DNA of 64,000 nt from Pseudomonadota bacterium (GTDB lineage: Bacteria > Pseudomonadota > Gammaproteobacteria > Xanthomonadales > Xanthomonadaceae), in NCBI GenBank assembly GCA_030528565.1, contig JAUMYP010000004.1, positions 1 to 64,000 on the forward strand, given 5' to 3'. Both the position numbers and the translations under genes were made by a program. The notes below the pieces were generated by a model. It searched no databases. It was not told where the DNA came from and saw only the letters and a program-made list of their open reading frames with translations. This document shows, piece by piece, positions 62,622 through 64,000 of the stretch (its first letter is position 1; each line of letters begins with the position of its first letter).

Positions 62622-64000
62622 TATTTGTCCTGCACAAAGGCAATTTCGATATAGCCACTGCTCTCCCTGCCCTGCGGTGCAAACAGCATTTCCTGCACCG
62701 CCGTCAAAGCTGCCTCATCGAACACCCCGGCAGGCTCTGACCTGCCGACCCGGGCATCCTTGACCGTGCCATCAGCATTGACATCCACCAGCACCCGCAC
62801 CCTGCCCTCGATTCCGGCGCGCAACGCTTCGGGGGGATATACCGGCAGCGGGCGCTTGATAACCGTATGCAGCAAATCACGGCTTTGTGCTGCTTCCCCA
62901 TTCAATGCCTGTGCTTTGTTTCGCGCAGCTTGCATATCACGCGGCGTGACCGATACCGACAATGTCAGCGCACCTGCCTCGCCCATCGTGCGCAAGCTGC
63001 CGCGCTTGCCCGGCTCAACCAGCAACATCACCGGCGCGCCGCCTGCCTGTCCTTGCCGCTGGATATTTCCATCCATACGGAATGCCAGCTTTTCGCCCAA
63101 AAGCACCGGATTTATTTGCCCTGCGAAAGCCAACTCACCTGCATCAGTCTTGACTTCAAACCCGCGGCCATAGCCTTCGTTGAGAGTAAAACGCTGCGCT
63201 TTTCCACCATCTACTGCCAACTGGATTTCGGCGCTGTAATCATTTTGCGCGCTGCCTGCCAGCTGGCTTGTGGCTGGCTGCATCGCCCAGGCGGCAAAGC
63301 CGGAGGCCAGGGCCAGTGATACTGCCAGCGCCATCCCCGCTGCACGCAGGGGTTTTTGCGGAAGTTTTCTCTGCATTTGCATGACTCGCTCCTTCAGTGG
63401 GTGTGGGCTGCCCCAATGGCAGCCCACGGGTAGTGAAACGTTTGCGATATGGGTTTTCAGCATCGCCCCGGCGTAACGGCGGCGCGCCTGTGGCTGCTGC
63501 TGCAATACCCGCGCATCGCAGGCCAGCTCCTGGTCATGGCGGAAGCGCGCAGCGGCAAAATGCAGCAGCGGGTTGAACCAGAACAGCACCCGCAAGGCGG
63601 CGGCGAGTGCATTGCCGGGCATATCAAAAGACTGGCGATGGGCGTTTTCATGCAGCAGCATCAGCCGCTGTTCTTCTGCGTCGTAACGGACATCGAAGTC
63701 CAGAGGCAGCACGATGCGCGGGCGGAAAATCCCCATCAGCGCAGGCAGTCCGGCCTGCGCCTCGGCCAGCCACAGGCCATCATCGCGGCGCTGCAAGCGG
63801 CCAAGGCTGCACAGAAAACGCCCTTGCTGCCAGACAAGCCAGGCCAGCATCAGCAACATGCCGCCCAGCCACAGTCCGATAAAAACCGCCGAATCATCGC
63901 TGGCCTGGGACAAATGCAGGGCGCTATCGCTGCCGATAGTCAAGGCCGCCAGTAGCGCAGGCGCTGTCTCGGCGGCGATGAGCTTGCGTGCCGGTAGCAG
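62621..64000 (-). CDS. M56 BlaR1-like peptidase with TonB-like C-terminal domain, 5' end cut
   Basis: The frame stays open to the window edge, so the start is outside. The visible 459 residues have hydrophobic segments, the M56 zinc motif LLHENAH with the later helix ELACDARVL, then a membrane span near AAGMALAVSLALASGF. A C-terminal TonB_C-like domain has GIEGRVRVLVDVNADGTVKDA. Such proteins usually sense signals and cleave a BlaI-type repressor; the partner gene is not in this window. Confidence 0.82.
   Translation of the reverse strand: MLPARKLIAAETAPALLAALTIGSDSALHLSQASDDSAVFIGLWLGGMLLMLAWLVWQQGRFLCSLGRLQRRDDGLWLAEAQAGLPALMGIFRPRIVLPLDFDVRYDAEEQRLMLLHENAHRQSFDMPGNALAAALRVLFWFNPLLHFAAARFRHDQELACDARVLQQQPQARRRYAGAMLKTHIANVSLPVGCHWGSPHPLKERVMQMQRKLPQKPLRAAGMALAVSLALASGFAAWAMQPATSQLAGSAQNDYSAEIQLAVDGGKAQRFTLNEGYGRGFEVKTDAGELAFAGQINPVLLGEKLAFRMDGNIQRQGQAGGAPVMLLVEPGKRGSLRTMGEAGALTLSVSVTPRDMQAARNKAQALNGEAAQSRDLLHTVIKRPLPVYPPEALRAGIEGRVRVLVDVNADGTVKDARVGRSEPAGVFDEAALTAVQEMLFAPQGRESSGYIEIAFVQDK

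Overview
This 64-kb window is GC-rich, densely coded chromosomal DNA. Gene content points to a gammaproteobacterium, most likely near the Lysobacterales (Xanthomonadales). Supporting signs are paired M13 metallopeptidases, a MoeB-type enzyme with an N-terminal rhodanese domain, the DUF2058-slyX-ugd cluster, the fmt-def / LysM-dprA divergence, and the der-bamB-yfgM / rodZ-pilF-rlmN-ndk row. The assignment is inferred from protein families and gene order, not from a marker-gene comparison. No tRNA, rRNA, CRISPR array or prophage was recognised.

Layout. 1-2.8 kb: autotransporter tail, an intergenic repeat, a DksA-like zinc finger protein, bacterioferritin and a dicarboxylate/amino acid:cation symporter. 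2.9-6.6 kb: secreted alkaline phosphatase, then a 3-hydroxybutyrate dehydrogenase/patatin pair that suggests polyhydroxybutyrate or lipid turnover. 6.7-10.8 kb: purEK, then Trm112-like, nadC and two DUF genes. 10.9-15.2 kb: two M13 peptidases, the second lacking a zinc ligand. 15.3-18 kb: copper uptake (DUF2946 plus an OprC-like receptor). 18.1-22.1 kb: DUF2058, slyX, ugd and two FKBP isomerases. 22.2-25.4 kb: a YtrA-type GntR/ABC operon headed by a 59-codon membrane-protein gene. 25.9-40.7 kb: a long minus-strand housekeeping run covering MoeB-like, Der, BamB, YfgM, RodZ, PilF, RlmN, Ndk, purine salvage, NagZ, CYTH, RlmD and YdbL/YdbH. 40.7-49.2 kb: two response regulators, Prc protease, rRNA modification enzymes, fmt and def. 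49.3-52.4 kb: LysM protein, DprA, a MITE-like element and a truncated globin. 52.4-58.3 kb: DUF3999/DUF2339, gapA and ompW, the last with a perfect FNR/ANR box. 58.4-62.1 kb: a sulfide/persulfide module (rhodanese, BigR-like sensor, persulfide dioxygenase, two YeeE/YedE-type transporter halves) divergent from a c-type haem protein and a phosphatase. 62.1-64 kb: TonB-domain lipoprotein and an M56 BlaR1-like peptidase cut by the window edge.

The least ordinary elements are four. A 274-bp element with 34-bp terminal inverted repeats fills the dprA-globin gap, and its end motif recurs beside other stop codons. A roughly 280-bp repeat sits in two convergent intergenic gaps. The YtrA operon has a palindrome over its -10 box. 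The BigR-like module carries a conserved cysteine pair and an AT-rich divergent promoter. Most of the rest is conserved core genome.
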